DNA of 45,221 bases from an uncultured Saprospiraceae bacterium. Its GTDB lineage: Bacteria; Bacteroidota; Bacteroidia; Chitinophagales; Saprospiraceae. Positions 1 to 7,389 of the stretch are shown here, in pieces. The DNA lies in contig CALLVC010000194.1 in assembly GCA_938010785.1 (NCBI GenBank), positions 1-45,221 of the forward strand. The letters are read 5' to 3'. The notes under the pieces are model-generated. The model was not told the origin of the DNA and did not search any database. It was given only the letters and a program-made list of their open reading frames with translations. Position 1 is the first letter of the stretch. Each line of letters opens with the position of its first letter. The translations under genes were made by a program, and so were the position numbers.

Positions 1-1
1 A

Positions 2-289
2 AAAAGACAAAACAATATCCATCGTATTCTAGCTAGCATTAATAAAATCGGGATTAATTTCGCCGAAATTATTGATAGATATGGAGATATTGATGCCTTT
101 AGTCAAGGGAAACTTGCCAATAAACAAGTGAAATTCACTTCGCGAAATATGGGCAAAAATGATTTATGGATTGCTGCTACTTCTAGTGTTTATGATTTAG
201 TTTTAATTACTACGGATAAAGATTTTAATCATTTGGATGGAGAATATTTACGCTTAGAATATATTGATATTAGTAGTTTAGGGCGTTAA
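2..289 (+). CDS. PIN-domain (VapC-like) toxin, 3' part
   Basis: This is an open frame that enters from outside the window and ends with TAA at 287-289; about 95 residues are visible. The C-terminal half reads like a PIN-domain ribonuclease: NDLWIAATSSVYDLVLITTD followed by KDFNHL, which matches the family pattern of a conserved Asp before an alanine-rich helix and a second TxDxDF Asp cluster. PIN toxins of type II toxin-antitoxin systems cut RNA using Mg2+ held by four acidic residues; the first acidic residues would lie upstream. Its own antitoxin is expected just upstream, outside the window. A second toxin-antitoxin pair follows 50 bp downstream, so this is a small toxin-antitoxin island. 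The PIN assignment is fairly sure; the RNA target cannot be told. Confidence 0.8.
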   Translation, partial: KRQNNIHRILASINKIGINFAEIIDRYGDIDAFSQGKLANKQVKFTSRNMGKNDLWIAATSSVYDLVLITTDKDFNHLDGEYLRLEYIDISSLGR

Positions 290-342
290 TTTCGCCGAAC
301 TATACTCCTAAAATTATTGTAGTTTTAATAAAAATTTGATTG

Positions 343-573
343 ATGAATACAGTAGATTTGGTACAGCAAAAGGTGGGTATGTTACCAAAAGAAGTGCAGT
401 TGCAAGTACTTGATTTTGTTAATTTTTTAGCAGAGAAATATAGTGTTGAAGATGATGCAACTATTCTTGAGGCTTTTTTATTGAAGAGAGCTAAAGCTGT
501 CAAAAAGGATAAGCGAGTAAGTGCAGAAGATATGAGAAAAAAGGTGCTTAACAAATATAGCGAAGATATATAA
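343..573 (+). CDS. DUF2281-like antitoxin
   Basis: A small acidic/basic protein of 76 residues. The N-terminal motif LPKEVQLQVLDFVNFLAEKY is typical of DUF2281 and related VapB-type antitoxins, which have an N-terminal helical segment and a charged tail that wraps the toxin. The ATG at 343 is preferred over the overlapping in-frame TTG at 340. The C-terminal part (KRAKAVKKDKRVSAEDMRKKVL) is charged and probably contacts the toxin. It lies directly upstream of, and in the same reading frame as, the RelE/ParE-like toxin, so the two form an operon. No Shine-Dalgarno is visible, as is normal in Bacteroidota. The role is inferred from family and position. Confidence 0.75.
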   Translation: MNTVDLVQQKVGMLPKEVQLQVLDFVNFLAEKYSVEDDATILEAFLLKRAKAVKKDKRVSAEDMRKKVLNKYSEDI

Positions 574-615
574 GGTATTTTTTCTTGGGAAGCACAGGAA
601 GACTTAAATGATATA

Positions 616-873
616 ATGGATGATTACGACAGTAAGAAGCATAAAGGAGGATTGACTTTTTTTGCAAAATTAGATAAGGTTTTAGTTTTTTTGGAAGCAA
701 ACCCTCATGTTTATGCTAAAAAAATCCGTCACTTTAGACGAGCATTTATTAAGAAATCTCCCTATGTGTTATATTATCAAATAATCGAGGCAGACAAAGA
801 TGTGGAGATTTTGACCATTCTTCATAATAAACGTGGGGGTGATTTTATTCGGCGGAAATTGAAGATGAAATAA
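616..873 (+). CDS. RelE/ParE-family toxin, possibly starting upstream of 616
   Basis: From the first ATG this is 85 residues. It matches the RelE/ParE toxin fold: a helical pair (AKLDKVLVFLEANPHVYAKK), the FRRAFIKKSPYVLYYQI strands and an ILTILHNKRGGDF ending, where His and Arg are usual near the C-terminus. RelE proteins cut mRNA on the ribosome and ParE proteins inhibit gyrase; the sequence does not settle which. The usual N-terminal strand and helix (consensus like SxxAxxDLxxIxxY) lies upstream of the ATG in the same frame: codons 577-615 give IFSWEAQEDLNDI. No ATG, GTG or TTG opens that extension, and it follows directly after the antitoxin stop. The true start may be the ATT at 577, or the gene may have lost its start. 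An insertion sequence begins 16 bp after the stop. Confidence 0.75.
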   Translation: MDDYDSKKHKGGLTFFAKLDKVLVFLEANPHVYAKKIRHFRRAFIKKSPYVLYYQIIEADKDVEILTILHNKRGGDFIRRKLKMK

Positions 874-888
874 AAAAGAATTGAAGCC

Positions 889-2114
889 TAATTAATGCCA
901 ACTAAGAGTTGGATTTAATTTATTATAAAAATTGAAATACATATCTGGTTTTCAAAAAACATCAAAAGTCATAATCATAAGCGCAGCAGCGAATCTTCCA
1001 AAAACATGAACTAGCAGCCCTTTTTCAGACCTTACTTTTGATGCATTTTGAATGCCTACTTTTTCAATAATCCAATTGAAGAAAGCTTCGATTGGTTGTC
1101 TTACTTGACTGACCGCCCTCGAATATATTTTGTCCATAAATTCTAAAACCTTTTGTCCTTTTTTCTTTTTGACAGGGGTTAAAATTTGGACATTATTATT
1201 TTCTAATAACCATTGTTCAAAGGCTTGGTTGGCATAAATTTTATCTGCAAAAATAGCCCTATCATGAACCGATTCCCAAAAAGGTTTAAAGACAGTTAAG
1301 TCGTTATTGGAAGCAGGACTAATGCCGATATATTCTGGTAAGGGTAATTTGTTAAAAATACTAAATCCCATCACATGGAGCTTTAATCCATAATAATGGA
1401 GCTTTTTAGTAGCACAATACCCTTTATTACATTGCTCTGGGGCTACTTTTGCCCCAAAACTACGTGGACCTTTAGCTAAAATGATTGGCATCGAATCAAC
1501 TACTGATGCAATCAAACCTTGGTAAAGTCTCAGCTTTTCTGGATGAATGACTTCGAGCTTTGCTTCGATTAGTAACCAACAAAGAGGAGGAAACACACCA
1601 TGTAAATTATTCAATCTGGTTAAGAATCCTTCATAAGATTCAACCATGTCAGGAAACCAAGGACGTAGATAATTATCAGCGAACTCATAAATATCTTTGA
1701 TTTGTCGTTTTTTCTCTACAATTAAACAGTATAGAAAAATAGTAATGACTTCTTGGTCTGTAAAATCAGGTTGATAATTATTACTCATTCTTTGGCAATG
1801 AGCAATTAAATCTGTATCATAGCATCGGCAGATGTGAAAGTAGATAACGATAAGTTTATCAATATTTTTCATGTGTTCTATTTTTTAAGATTTGCACCTT
1901 TAAAATAGCAATGAAAAACTACTTTTTGCATCTGCTTTATAAATAAATTTATTTTAAATAACTATTCTGTATATAAATACGTCAACAAATTGTTTTTGAA
2001 TAACTATTTGATTGTTAATTATATACATATATTTATCAATCATAAAAATTGACTAAGTCTAAAAGTTAATCCATTGATTATCAATGACTTTTAACTCTTA
2101 GTTGGCATTAATTA
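889..2114 (-). mobile_element. IS982-type insertion sequence
   Basis: A transposase gene is enclosed by perfect 22-bp inverted repeats at 889-910 and 2093-2114. The outermost part of each repeat contains ATTAAT, which is its own reverse complement. It could therefore be a target-site duplication, leaving a 14-bp terminal repeat beginning GCCAACTAAGAGTT. About 220 bp of AT-rich sequence separates the transposase start from the right end. The element appears intact, with a full-length transposase and both ends present. It sits immediately downstream of the RelE/ParE-like toxin gene without breaking it. Confidence 0.8.
952..1872 (-). CDS. IS982-family transposase
   Basis: A 306-residue DDE transposase, close to the usual IS982 length. 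The catalytic triad can be read as Asp in VVDSMPI (about residue 126), Asp in FADKIY (about 210) and Glu in QPIEAFFNWI (about 260). The N-terminal part with TDQEVITIFLYCL and the segment KKLHYYGLKLHVM are typical of IS982 transposases (YGLKLH motif). It cuts and joins the element's ends during transposition. No frameshift or internal stop is seen, so the enzyme could be active. The gene is alone in the element and starts with ATG at 1872. Confidence 0.85.
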   Translation of the reverse strand: MKNIDKLIVIYFHICRCYDTDLIAHCQRMSNNYQPDFTDQEVITIFLYCLIVEKKRQIKDIYEFADNYLRPWFPDMVESYEGFLTRLNNLHGVFPPLCWLLIEAKLEVIHPEKLRLYQGLIASVVDSMPIILAKGPRSFGAKVAPEQCNKGYCATKKLHYYGLKLHVMGFSIFNKLPLPEYIGISPASNNDLTVFKPFWESVHDRAIFADKIYANQAFEQWLLENNNVQILTPVKKKKGQKVLEFMDKIYSRAVSQVRQPIEAFFNWIIEKVGIQNASKVRSEKGLLVHVFGRFAAALMIMTFDVF

Positions 2115-2183
2115 GTTAACTATATTAGGCAGATAGGTTGATAGGTTGCACGGGTCGAATTCATTCGTCGGGGCGATACAAAT

Positions 2184-3032
2184 TTAAAAGGTATCCCAAG
2201 AATCAGGTAATTTTTGCCCTAAGTAAGTCGCTAAATCCTGATTGTGTTTTTGAAAAAAAATTCTTAGGCTAGTTTTGATTTTTCCATTCATCTTAGCTTT
2301 AGGCGCTACATTAAAACGTTGCTTTAAAATTTCCTCGAAATCAAATAAAGGTAAACCTAAATAATTTTGAATATCCTGCAAAACGAGTTTAGCACGAACG
2401 GCATCATTCAAATCCTCGGCAAAATAAACCCTAATCTGTTCCTTTCCAAATACTTCCTGCCAAGCTTTCAATTGTCGCAAATAGAGGCTGGGAGATAAAT
2501 AATGTCCTTCATCACCGTTTTTTATCTGGGCCAATTCTTTCAATATATCTGTCTCAAAATCATTGACCTCAAAGCCTAAGTCCCTACCCTCTTCTTGAAA
2601 TCTTTGGTACATTCGATGATGAGAAAAAGCTCGTTCAATCGGATTTCTAAAAAGTAGGATTAATTTAATATTTGGTAAATATTGTTTAACTAATTCTGGC
2701 GCTACTTCATAGAAAGTATTCACACTTGCTTCTCCTGTAATATAATTCCCTTCTGGTGCTCTTTCTACCAAGACTTCCTCATGGTATAAAATACCTTCTT
2801 CATTCAATTCCGGCCAGTCAAATTTGATAGCATCCGATGCTGACTGTAAAGGGAATAACTTCCAATAATCCGAAATATTTTCGGTTACATAAGCCGCTCC
2901 TTTTCCAAAAAAATTGGGTTCTTTTAAGGCGCAAGGCAACACATTCGGATGCGCGATTAGATAGCGGTAAAGAGAAGACGTACCACATTTTCGCTCGCCA
3001 ATAATAAAAAAAGAAGGTCTTAGATATTGCAA
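2184..3032 (-). CDS. Sulfotransferase domain protein
   Basis: A 282-residue cytoplasmic protein of the PAPS-dependent sulfotransferase family, closest in look to heparan-sulfate N-sulfotransferase-type domains. The 5'-phosphosulfate loop is IGERKCGTSSLYRYL near the N-terminus (Lys and Ser/Thr bind the phosphosulfate). The 3'-phosphate motif is ILLFRNPIERAFSHHRMY near residue 130, with Arg and Ser. Such enzymes move sulfate from PAPS to hydroxyl or amino groups of sugars or small molecules; the acceptor here is unknown. The only plausible start is TTG at 3032, since a stop lies three codons upstream. It stands alone, divergent from the PTPS-like gene across a MITE-like repeat. Sulfated exopolysaccharide is one possible product. 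Confidence 0.85.
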   Translation of the reverse strand: MQYLRPSFFIIGERKCGTSSLYRYLIAHPNVLPCALKEPNFFGKGAAYVTENISDYWKLFPLQSASDAIKFDWPELNEEGILYHEEVLVERAPEGNYITGEASVNTFYEVAPELVKQYLPNIKLILLFRNPIERAFSHHRMYQRFQEEGRDLGFEVNDFETDILKELAQIKNGDEGHYLSPSLYLRQLKAWQEVFGKEQIRVYFAEDLNDAVRAKLVLQDIQNYLGLPLFDFEEILKQRFNVAPKAKMNGKIKTSLRIFFQKHNQDLATYLGQKLPDSWDTF

Positions 3033-3110
3033 TGAGATTAGTTATTTTTTCTTTCTCTTTTTTACTAAATAAAATCTACTAGTTTTGTGGTCAATACAAT
3101 CTTTACCAAA

Positions 3111-3336
3111 AGGGTTTTTCTTATTAAAATGGAACATTCTAGTCAATGTTAATTTATTGAAACCTTCCCGAAATAAATTCGGGACAGGCAGAGTTCCAAT
3201 AAATTAAAAAAGGGTTTTAAAGGGTGAGCTAAAAACGATTTTTACAAATTTTGCCGTTCGATACGGCAAAATTTGTTAGGAACGTCTAACTAAGCATTTT
3301 TATAAGAAAACCCTAGCATTTTTATAAGAAAAACTC
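3111..3336. repeat. MITE-like palindromic element, copy A
   Basis: A noncoding element between two divergent genes. Its ends are inverted: AGGGTTTTTCTTATTAAAAT at 3111-3130 against ATTTTTATAAGAAAACCCT at 3296-3314. The right end is duplicated in direct orientation (AGCATTTTTATAAGAAAA at 3293 and again at 3315). Inside is a 33-bp palindrome, ACAAATTTTGCCGT followed by a short loop and its complement, at 3244-3276, and a segment AAAGGGTGAGCTAAAA. Related copies lie at 7151-7260 (inverted) and 33779-33990. It carries no gene, which fits a nonautonomous element. It covers nearly all of the noncoding stretch 3033-3357. Confidence 0.7.
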
Positions 3337-3357
3337 TTTTTCACCAAAAACAAAACT

Positions 3358-3738
3358 ATGTATACTGTGAAAATAAGAGAACATATTATGATTGCGCATT
3401 CTTTGCCAAGTCCTGCTTTTGGCCCTGCTCAAAAACTTCACGGCGCCACCTATGTGGTAGATGCGGCATTCAAATCTAAAAAGTTGGACGAAAATAATAT
3501 AGTTATGGACATCGGCATAGCTTCCGACGTATTAAAAGAAGTACTTCGTCCTTTGGAGTACCAAAATTTAGATGAAATGAAGCAGTTTAAAGGCAAACTA
3601 ACAACCACAGAATTTTTGGCAAAATATATTCATCAAGAAATTGTTAAAAAAGTAAAAGGAAATTTCAAAGGGAAACTTGAGGTAATTTTGGGAGAAAGTC
3701 ATGTGGCTTGGGCTAGTTATGAGGGGAAGGTGAAGTAG
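3358..3738 (+). CDS. Diverged 6-pyruvoyl-tetrahydropterin synthase / QueD-like protein
   Basis: A 126-residue T-fold protein. The landmarks are MIAHSL (first zinc His, residue 14), KLHGATYVVDAAF (second zinc His, residue 28), PTPS-like TTTEFLAKYI and the C-terminal GESHVAWASYEG with the conserved Glu. Normal PTPS/QueD enzymes use a third zinc His (LHGH), a catalytic Cys and an Asp-His pair (LDH). Here the third His is Ala30, no Cys is present, and the Asp-His site reads PLEYQNLD. So it is not a standard PTPS or QueD, and may belong to a distinct pterin-binding subgroup. It lies 58 bp upstream of a GT4 glycosyltransferase, probably in one operon, which suggests work on a pterin glycoside. That function is inference. 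Confidence 0.75.
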   Translation: MYTVKIREHIMIAHSLPSPAFGPAQKLHGATYVVDAAFKSKKLDENNIVMDIGIASDVLKEVLRPLEYQNLDEMKQFKGKLTTTEFLAKYIHQEIVKKVKGNFKGKLEVILGESHVAWASYEGKVK

Positions 3739-3755
3739 GCAGTTGGCAGTTGGCA
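3735..3755. repeat. Heptanucleotide repeat at a gene end
   Basis: Three 7-bp units (GTAGGCA, GTTGGCA, GTTGGCA) overlap the TAG stop codon of the PTPS-like gene and run into the gap before the glycosyltransferase. It is one of seven degenerate period-7 arrays in the window. Confidence 0.75.
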
Positions 3756-3796
3756 TGGTATAGCAGTACTAAAAATCAAATTACGCAAAATAATCT

Positions 3797-4894
3797 ATGC
3801 GATTAATAAAAAGTACTCCTATCAATTTTGTAATACCAGATGTAGAATCCTTCCAATCAGGAGGGAATATCTATAATAAAAATTTGATTAATGGGTTATT
3901 GGAAATTGGCTATACAGTAAAAACAATGGCATGGGATGCTTTTAGCCGAAAGTTGGATGCACTCGAAGGCTATTACTTTTTTGATACCCTTTATTTTTCT
4001 AAGTTAGAAAAATTACTACCCCAAAAAAATAAAGCTATTCAATGCTATTTGATAGTCCATCATTTAGAAAGCCTGTATCCACCTAAGGGTTGGACGACTA
4101 AAGAATATTTTCAACAAAAGGAATATCCAATGTTGAAATTAATGGATGGCTTTATGACTAGTAGCCAATTTACCGCAGACTATTTGGCACAAAATGATTT
4201 GGTAGCCCCCAAAATTGTAATTCCACCTGCTATCAACTTCGAAGCTATTTCAAAATTAAAAGTAGAAACTTCAGAAAAGCCAAAAGCTTCCAGAACATCA
4301 AGTTCTGGAAGCTTTTCTGCTACCCTAAAAATCACTATTCAAGCAATCATGGTCGCCAATTTAGTTGAACGGAAAGGGATTCTACCGTTTTTACAACTAT
4401 TGACCAATCATCAATATTTACAACAAATTCAAAATTTACAAATCCATTTAATAGGAACAAGCGAAATTGAGCCAGATTATGCCAAGTCGTGTTTAACCTT
4501 AATTGACCAACAACCTATCTTAAAAAAAATCATTTGCTATCACGGGCAACTATCTCCTCCTCGAGTGCACTCTTTATACCAAAAAGCGGACTTATTTATC
4601 TCTACTGCTTTTATGGAAACTTATGGTATGGCATTGCAAGAAGCACGTGCTTTTCAGTTACCAATATTAGCTTTAAAAGGTGGAAATGTGGAAAATCATG
4701 TAGCGCATGGGGAGACAGGATGGTTAGTAGAAAATATGGAAAACTTAGTGCATCAACTATTCAATTTAGTCAAACATCCAAAAGATTTAGGCAGTACGCA
4801 GCAGTATATTATCAACCATGCTTCTCCTCAATTCTATGATTGGAAGGCAGCAGCAAGGCAGTTCCTTCTTAAATTAGCAGAAAGAATGTCCTAA
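3797..4894 (+). CDS. GT4-family glycosyltransferase
   Basis: A 365-residue GT-B-fold enzyme. The N-terminal half binds the acceptor and has a glycine-rich start (PDVESFQSGGNIYNKNLI). The C-terminal half has the GT4 donor-binding features: VANLVERKGI, then HGQLSPPRVHSLYQKADLFI, and the E-x7-E type motif in METYGMALQEARAFQLPILA. It transfers a sugar from a nucleotide sugar with retained configuration. The neighbour is a PTPS-like protein, and a GT4 enzyme is known to glucosylate tetrahydrobiopterin in cyanobacteria, so a pterin acceptor is a reasonable guess; a lipid or polysaccharide acceptor remains possible. Residues about 157-174 (SEKPKASRTSSSGSFSA) are low-complexity and are encoded by a perfect DNA palindrome, probably a small insert between the two domains. 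The start is ATG at 3797. Confidence 0.85.
   Translation: MRLIKSTPINFVIPDVESFQSGGNIYNKNLINGLLEIGYTVKTMAWDAFSRKLDALEGYYFFDTLYFSKLEKLLPQKNKAIQCYLIVHHLESLYPPKGWTTKEYFQQKEYPMLKLMDGFMTSSQFTADYLAQNDLVAPKIVIPPAINFEAISKLKVETSEKPKASRTSSSGSFSATLKITIQAIMVANLVERKGILPFLQLLTNHQYLQQIQNLQIHLIGTSEIEPDYAKSCLTLIDQQPILKKIICYHGQLSPPRVHSLYQKADLFISTAFMETYGMALQEARAFQLPILALKGGNVENHVAHGETGWLVENMENLVHQLFNLVKHPKDLGSTQQYIINHASPQFYDWKAAARQFLLKLAERMS
4282..4316. repeat. Perfect hairpin inside the glycosyltransferase gene
   Basis: AAAAGCTTCCAGAAC at 4282-4296 is exactly complementary to 4302-4316, with a 5-nt loop (ATCAA). AGAAAAG/CTTTTCT words extend the symmetry. It keeps the reading frame and encodes a Ser/Lys-rich linker. 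It resembles in-frame palindromic inserts such as those known in Rickettsia, though no second copy is seen here. Confidence 0.8.
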
Positions 4895-5065
4895 AGACGA
4901 TTAAAAAATAACAACAAAAAGAGTCTCCAAGCGTTTTTTTAAAAAACAATTGGTATTTTTCGACCTAATTTGCTTAGACAATATTAAGCGATGAATAAAC
5001 CCGCCTGAATGCGTAGCGGGCAGGTTCGTCCGAACAAGTGCTAAATCAAGTAAACTTCACTCAAT

Positions 5066-7060
5066 ATGCAAAAATACTTCCTCTTCTCCCTTTCCTTACT
5101 TTTTTTGGTTGGTAGTTGCACCTATGTGCAAAAAATAAAAGATGGAACGACTGCTTTTGAACGTAAGCAATATAAAAGGGCCATTCCTATGCTTAAGTCG
5201 GAATTCAAACGGGCAAAAAGTAAAGTAGACCAAGGAAAATTAGCCTTTTTGGCGGGCGAAAGCTATAAGTTAACTAATCAGTCGGATGAAGCCATTGAAT
5301 GGTATTTGACGGCTTATGATTATTCTTATGGAACAGATGCATTGGAAGAATATGCCTATGCTTTAAAGCGAACTCAGCAATATGAGGAAGCCATTCGTGC
5401 CTTTAAAGATTTAGGTAATGAGATTGGTAGTCCTTATGAGTATAAGCGAGAAATTCGGAATTGTGAGATTGCCATGAAATGGTTAACGGAGGGAGCTTAT
5501 GATGAATACACCGTGGGAAAAGTAAGATTTAATAATCGTGCGGCAGATTTTTCCCCGACTATTTATTTAGGAAATGCCTTAGTCTTTAGCTCTGATAGGG
5601 ATGAAAGTATGGGTGAAGAGGAATATAATTGGACAGGTAAAGACTTCATGGATTTATTTATCGTCGATTTGAATACCAATGATGTCACCCCATTCGAATC
5701 GCCTATCAATACAGTCCACAATGAAGGCTCGGCTACCTTTACTAGAGATTTTAGCGAAATGTATTTTATCCGTTGCTTTGGAGATGAAGACAACCAAGCG
5801 TTTTGTAAAATCATGGTGAGTAAGAAAGATGGAAATAGTTGGACGGTCCCCCAAGTATTAGATTTTATTGAACCGGAAGTAAATTATAAAAGTCCTGCCA
5901 TATCTGATGATGGAAACACTTTATATTTTGCCGCTAATCATCCTGATGGTTGGGGCGGATATGATATTTACGAAAGTCAAAGAACGCCAGCGGGATGGGA
6001 TATTCCTAAGTTATTACCACGAAATATAAATACCATCGGCAATGAAGTTTTCCCAACTATAGAGGCAGATACCTTATATTTTTCCTCTGACTTTCATGCA
6101 GGAATGGGTGGTTTAGATATTTTTAGGGTCTATAAAAGAGATAAGGAATGGTCTTCTCCTTTTAATTTAAAAGCACCGATTAATTCAGGAGCCGATGATT
6201 TTAATTATTTGGTTGATTACCGAGCGCCAATTGTCAATCCAAAAGTGATTCACAAAGGTTATTTCACTTCGTCCAGAGATGAAGGAAGTGGGTTGGATGA
6301 TATTTATTCTTTTGAAAGATTAGTGCCTCCTCCTCCCCCACCTCCACCGCCAAAAGATACGACCAAAGAAGAACCTCCTGTGGTTTACAGCATGACCTTA
6401 AATGGTTATGTATTAGAAAAAATATATGAAGACCCAACTAATCCGAACAGTCGAGTACTTGGCCGCAAACCATTAGAAGGCGCTGCTGTACAAATCATGG
6501 TAAATGGCAAGAGTGAAACAGTCACAGTAGGTTCGAATGGGCTGTTTGAAATTAAATTAAAAGAGGAAACAGATTATGCGTTTTTTGCATCCAATGAAGG
6601 TTATTTAACGAATGATGAACAGTTTTCAACTAAAGGAATAGCGAAAGACCCTAAAGACCCAGACCAATATTTTGAGGTAGAAGTCGTATTAGATAAAATT
6701 TTCAAGGACCAAGAAATTGTGCTTGACAATATTTATTACGAGTTTGACAAAGCTTTCATTCGAAGTGATGCTAAACCTGCCTTAAATGAATTAGCTGATT
6801 TATTAAATCAAAATCCAAGTATTAGAATTGAATTAGCTTCGCATACCGACTGTAGAGGAAAAACAAATTATAATCAAAATCTATCCGCTCGTCGAGCCCA
6901 ATCTGCGGTAGATTATTTAGTCAGTGCAGGAATTGAAAGCAGTCGTTTGACCTCAAGAGGATATGGAGCATCTTCTCCTGCGGTTGATTGCTTGTGTGCT
7001 CGTTGCACGGAAGCGGAACATCAGGCGAATCGACGAACTACTTTTAAGATTGTGGATTGA
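5066..7060 (+). CDS. OmpA-family lipoprotein with TPR, beta-propeller and CRD domains (PorE-like)
   Basis: A 664-residue outer-membrane lipoprotein. The signal peptide ends in a lipobox (FLVGSC, Cys18). TPR repeats follow (about 30-150: AFERKQYKRAIPML, EEYAYALKRTQQYEEAI), then a PD40/WD40-like beta-propeller (about 160-425, with DGNTLYFAANHPDGWGGYDI and DTLYFSSDFHAGMGGLDI), a proline-rich linker (VPPPPPPPPPK), a carboxypeptidase-regulatory-like domain (about 445-535) and a C-terminal OmpA domain (about 550-664). The OmpA domain has the peptidoglycan-binding pattern HTDCRGKTNYNQNLSARRA. This order and length match PorE of the type IX secretion system and also the OmpA partners of PorP/SprF proteins, so the exact orthologue is open. 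It stands before four T9SS client genes and converges on the first. The start is ATG at 5066. Confidence 0.85.
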   Translation: MQKYFLFSLSLLFLVGSCTYVQKIKDGTTAFERKQYKRAIPMLKSEFKRAKSKVDQGKLAFLAGESYKLTNQSDEAIEWYLTAYDYSYGTDALEEYAYALKRTQQYEEAIRAFKDLGNEIGSPYEYKREIRNCEIAMKWLTEGAYDEYTVGKVRFNNRAADFSPTIYLGNALVFSSDRDESMGEEEYNWTGKDFMDLFIVDLNTNDVTPFESPINTVHNEGSATFTRDFSEMYFIRCFGDEDNQAFCKIMVSKKDGNSWTVPQVLDFIEPEVNYKSPAISDDGNTLYFAANHPDGWGGYDIYESQRTPAGWDIPKLLPRNINTIGNEVFPTIEADTLYFSSDFHAGMGGLDIFRVYKRDKEWSSPFNLKAPINSGADDFNYLVDYRAPIVNPKVIHKGYFTSSRDEGSGLDDIYSFERLVPPPPPPPPPKDTTKEEPPVVYSMTLNGYVLEKIYEDPTNPNSRVLGRKPLEGAAVQIMVNGKSETVTVGSNGLFEIKLKEETDYAFFASNEGYLTNDEQFSTKGIAKDPKDPDQYFEVEVVLDKIFKDQEIVLDNIYYEFDKAFIRSDAKPALNELADLLNQNPSIRIELASHTDCRGKTNYNQNLSARRAQSAVDYLVSAGIESSRLTSRGYGASSPAVDCLCARCTEAEHQANRRTTFKIVD

Positions 7061-7064
7061 ATTT

Positions 7065-7085
7065 AGTGGTGAGTGGTGAGTGGTA
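7065..7085. repeat. Heptanucleotide repeat at a gene end
   Basis: AGTGGTG, AGTGGTG, AGTGGTA: three 7-bp units that start five bases after the stop codon of the PorE-like gene. Confidence 0.75.
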
Positions 7086-7150
7086 AATATTAGGTAGTTC
7101 AATATAATAACAATTTTTACCACATAGTCAGTCATAGAGTGAAGAACACA

Positions 7151-7260
7151 AGGGGTTTCTTATAAAAACTTCTTTGCAAGACGTTCCTAATCCCGATTTT
7201 TATCGAGACCATATCGAATGGCAAAATTTGTAAAAAGGGGATTTAAAGGGTGAACAAAAG
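7151..7260. repeat. MITE-like element, copy B (inverted and partial)
   Basis: AGGGGTTTCTTATAAAAA, AGACGTTCCTAA, GGCAAAATTTGTAAAAAGG and ATTTAAAGGGTGAACAAAAG follow in the order expected for the reverse complement of copy A. The central palindrome is damaged: only one arm is recognisable at about 7220-7231. With the terminator that follows, it fills the noncoding gap 7061-7389. Confidence 0.6.
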
Positions 7261-7302
7261 TCAATCATTTGCTCACTCAGCAAACGATTGGCTTTAGTTT
7301 TT
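7259..7302. terminator. Probable bidirectional terminator between convergent genes
   Basis: A 15-bp stem with two mismatches (7259-7273 with 7279-7293, arms AGTCAATCATTTGCT and AGCAAACGATTGGCT) is followed by a T-rich tract on the plus strand and by CTTTTGTT on the minus strand. It lies between the PorE-like gene (plus) and the first giant gene (minus). Confidence 0.6.
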
Positions 7303-7389
7303 AATTTTTCTGCCTCACGGCAAGATTTTGTAATTGTTGTAATCTAAAATTTTGACCTCTCTCTCTATTTAAATCGAGGATTTCTGTCA

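Noticed and set aside
5066-7060. Naming the OmpA-family lipoprotein porE outright
   Set aside because: The OmpA partners of PorP/SprF proteins have the same domain order and length, so the orthologue cannot be fixed without a tree.
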